DNA from: Algimonas ampicilliniresistens
GTDB taxonomy: Bacteria > Pseudomonadota > Alphaproteobacteria > Caulobacterales > Maricaulaceae
Length of the DNA stretch: 64,000 bases
Assembly: GCF_030159955.1 (NCBI RefSeq)
Contig: NZ_BSNK01000001.1
Span: forward strand, 868,001-932,000
Reading direction: 5' to 3'
This document shows positions 63,361 through 64,000 of the stretch, piece by piece. The position numbers and the translations under genes are program-made. The stretch's first letter is position 1; every line of letters begins with the position of its first letter. Below the pieces are notes generated by a model. It was given only the letters and a program-made list of their open reading frames with translations, searched no databases and had not been told where the DNA came from.

Positions 63361-63683
63361 TGAATCTCAATTGCGGGATACCCGATGCGGACGGAATGCC
63401 GTCTGCGCAGACAACGTTGAAACTCCGCAACAAGCGCGGCCTCCACGCACGCGCATCCAACAAATTCATGGAAACCGTTGGGCAATTTGACGCCCGGGTC
63501 TGGGTTCGCAGCCACAATGATGTGTGTGCCGACACTGTTGAAGCGGACAGTGTGATGGAATTGCTGCTGCTCGGCGCCGCCTGTGGTGAGCAGATAACCG
63601 TCACCGCGCAGGGCGTTCAGGCCTCCAAAGTCATCGATGCGCTCACGGCGTTGGTGGGCAGCCGTTTCGGTGAAGGCGAATGA
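63357..63683 (+). CDS. PTS phosphocarrier HPr (NPr-like)
   Basis: 108 residues in the longest reading (ATG 63357; ATGs at 63360 and 63396 also possible, and the last gives a normal 95-residue HPr). Active-site His in NKRGLHARAS, the regulatory Ser in EADSVMELLLLGAACG, and VIDALTALV. Transfers phosphate from EI to EIIA. The Ser is the residue HprK would phosphorylate, although no hprK is seen here. ATGA overlap with EIIA and with the TonB-domain gene. Confidence 0.92.
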   Translation: MMNLNCGIPDADGMPSAQTTLKLRNKRGLHARASNKFMETVGQFDARVWVRSHNDVCADTVEADSVMELLLLGAACGEQITVTAQGVQASKVIDALTALVGSRFGEGE

Positions 63684-64000
63684 GGGTCCTACTTCTCGCA
63701 TTTGCAACCCTTCTGACAAGTTGTGGGTCGACCAGCACTTTTCATCCGCAAAGCCAATATCCGCCAGATCCCTATGTGAAGGGCTATGCAGACTCTGACG
63801 ATTGTATCGGCGGAGAGAGCCTGGCGGCGATAGACCTGCCCATGCCAGAATATCCGTCACGGGCGTTCCGGACGGGTCGGCAGGGCTGGGCGATCCTTCG
63901 ACTCGATGTGGGGGCCGATGGGTCCGTTGTAAACGCAGTCGCACAACGATCCTTGCCGGACGGTCTATTTGAAAAATCAGCAGAGCGCGCCGCTCGGCAG
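63680..64000 (+). CDS. TonB C-terminal-domain lipoprotein, partial (3' end outside window)
   Basis: 107 residues visible, no stop before the window end. Lipoprotein signal with lipobox TSC (LLTSCGS) near residue 15, a short linker, then the TonB C-terminal domain core MPEYPSRAFRTGRQGWAILRLDVGADGSVVNAVAQ, the pattern Y-P-x-x-A-x-x-x-x-x-G-x-x. It could be an energy-transducer-like protein or a periplasmic binding lipoprotein. Overlaps the HPr stop by 3 bases, so it is part of the PTS operon. Confidence 0.85.
   Translation, partial: MRVLLLAFATLLTSCGSTSTFHPQSQYPPDPYVKGYADSDDCIGGESLAAIDLPMPEYPSRAFRTGRQGWAILRLDVGADGSVVNAVAQRSLPDGLFEKSAERAARQ

Overview
The window reads as a chromosomal segment of an alphaproteobacterium. 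The best fit is a dimorphic, prosthecate-type lineage (Caulobacterales/Hyphomonadaceae-like). The case for this: a full-length CtrA cell-cycle regulator divergent from a FliJ-like gene, a ChvI-ChvG-EIIA-HPr (PTS-Ntr type) cluster, a class II GshA, a lactate-dehydrogenase-like malate dehydrogenase, and an aquatic-type TonB-dependent receptor. GC is moderate, gene density is very high, and many neighbours share ATGA/TGATG overlaps. I see no rRNA, tRNA, CRISPR array, phage or insertion sequence.

Layout. 1-6.3 kb: end-truncated iron alcohol dehydrogenase with a DinB-like protein, recR, small membrane genes, rmuC, a DUF418 protein, and a VOC-family gene sharing a SoxR box with divergent soxR. 6.8-11.1 kb: signalling block ctrA / fliJ-like / phoB-phoU-phoR, without pst genes. 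11.3-21.8 kb: tripartite RND efflux operon with an M13 metallopeptidase lipoprotein as fourth gene, then a two-gene ABC exporter. 21.8-31.6 kb (minus strand): tryptophan dioxygenase and kynureninase-like pair, then alkylsulfatase, GMC alcohol oxidoreductase and aldehyde dehydrogenase, which together form a plausible alkyl-sulfate to carboxylate route, preceded by a TonB receptor with a LacI-type palindrome upstream.

31.8-43.6 kb: GNAT/CelD protein, CDF metal exporter, an envelope trio (DUF350, anchored trypsin-like protease, extensin/M15-like protein), mdh, lytic transglycosylase, dapA-smpB, an outer-membrane beta-barrel protein, uracil-DNA glycosylase, NYN nuclease-like protein and folK. 43.6-56.5 kb: a large catabolic region. 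It contains a methyltransferase, a HapK-like protein, SDR, PuuE-like deacetylase, CitE-like lyase, MaoC hydratase, acyl-CoA dehydrogenase, two family III CoA-transferases, a hotdog thioesterase and a CMD-family protein, then rsmE, then a Baeyer-Villiger-type monooxygenase with a second SDR. The genes suggest CoA-activated breakdown of an unidentified, probably cyclic or branched, substrate.

56.5-64 kb: gshA, a small secreted protein behind a structured leader, a serine beta-lactamase-like hydrolase, chvI-chvG, EIIA-Man, HPr and the start of a TonB-domain lipoprotein. The HPr kinase gene (hprK) normally found between chvG and EIIA in this class is absent here.

The candidates I consider most worth following are the unassigned acyl-CoA catabolic cluster, the DUF350/protease/M15-like envelope trio, the RND adaptor with extra membrane segments, the SoxR-controlled VOC gene, and the hprK-less PTS locus. 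None is proven novel from sequence alone.
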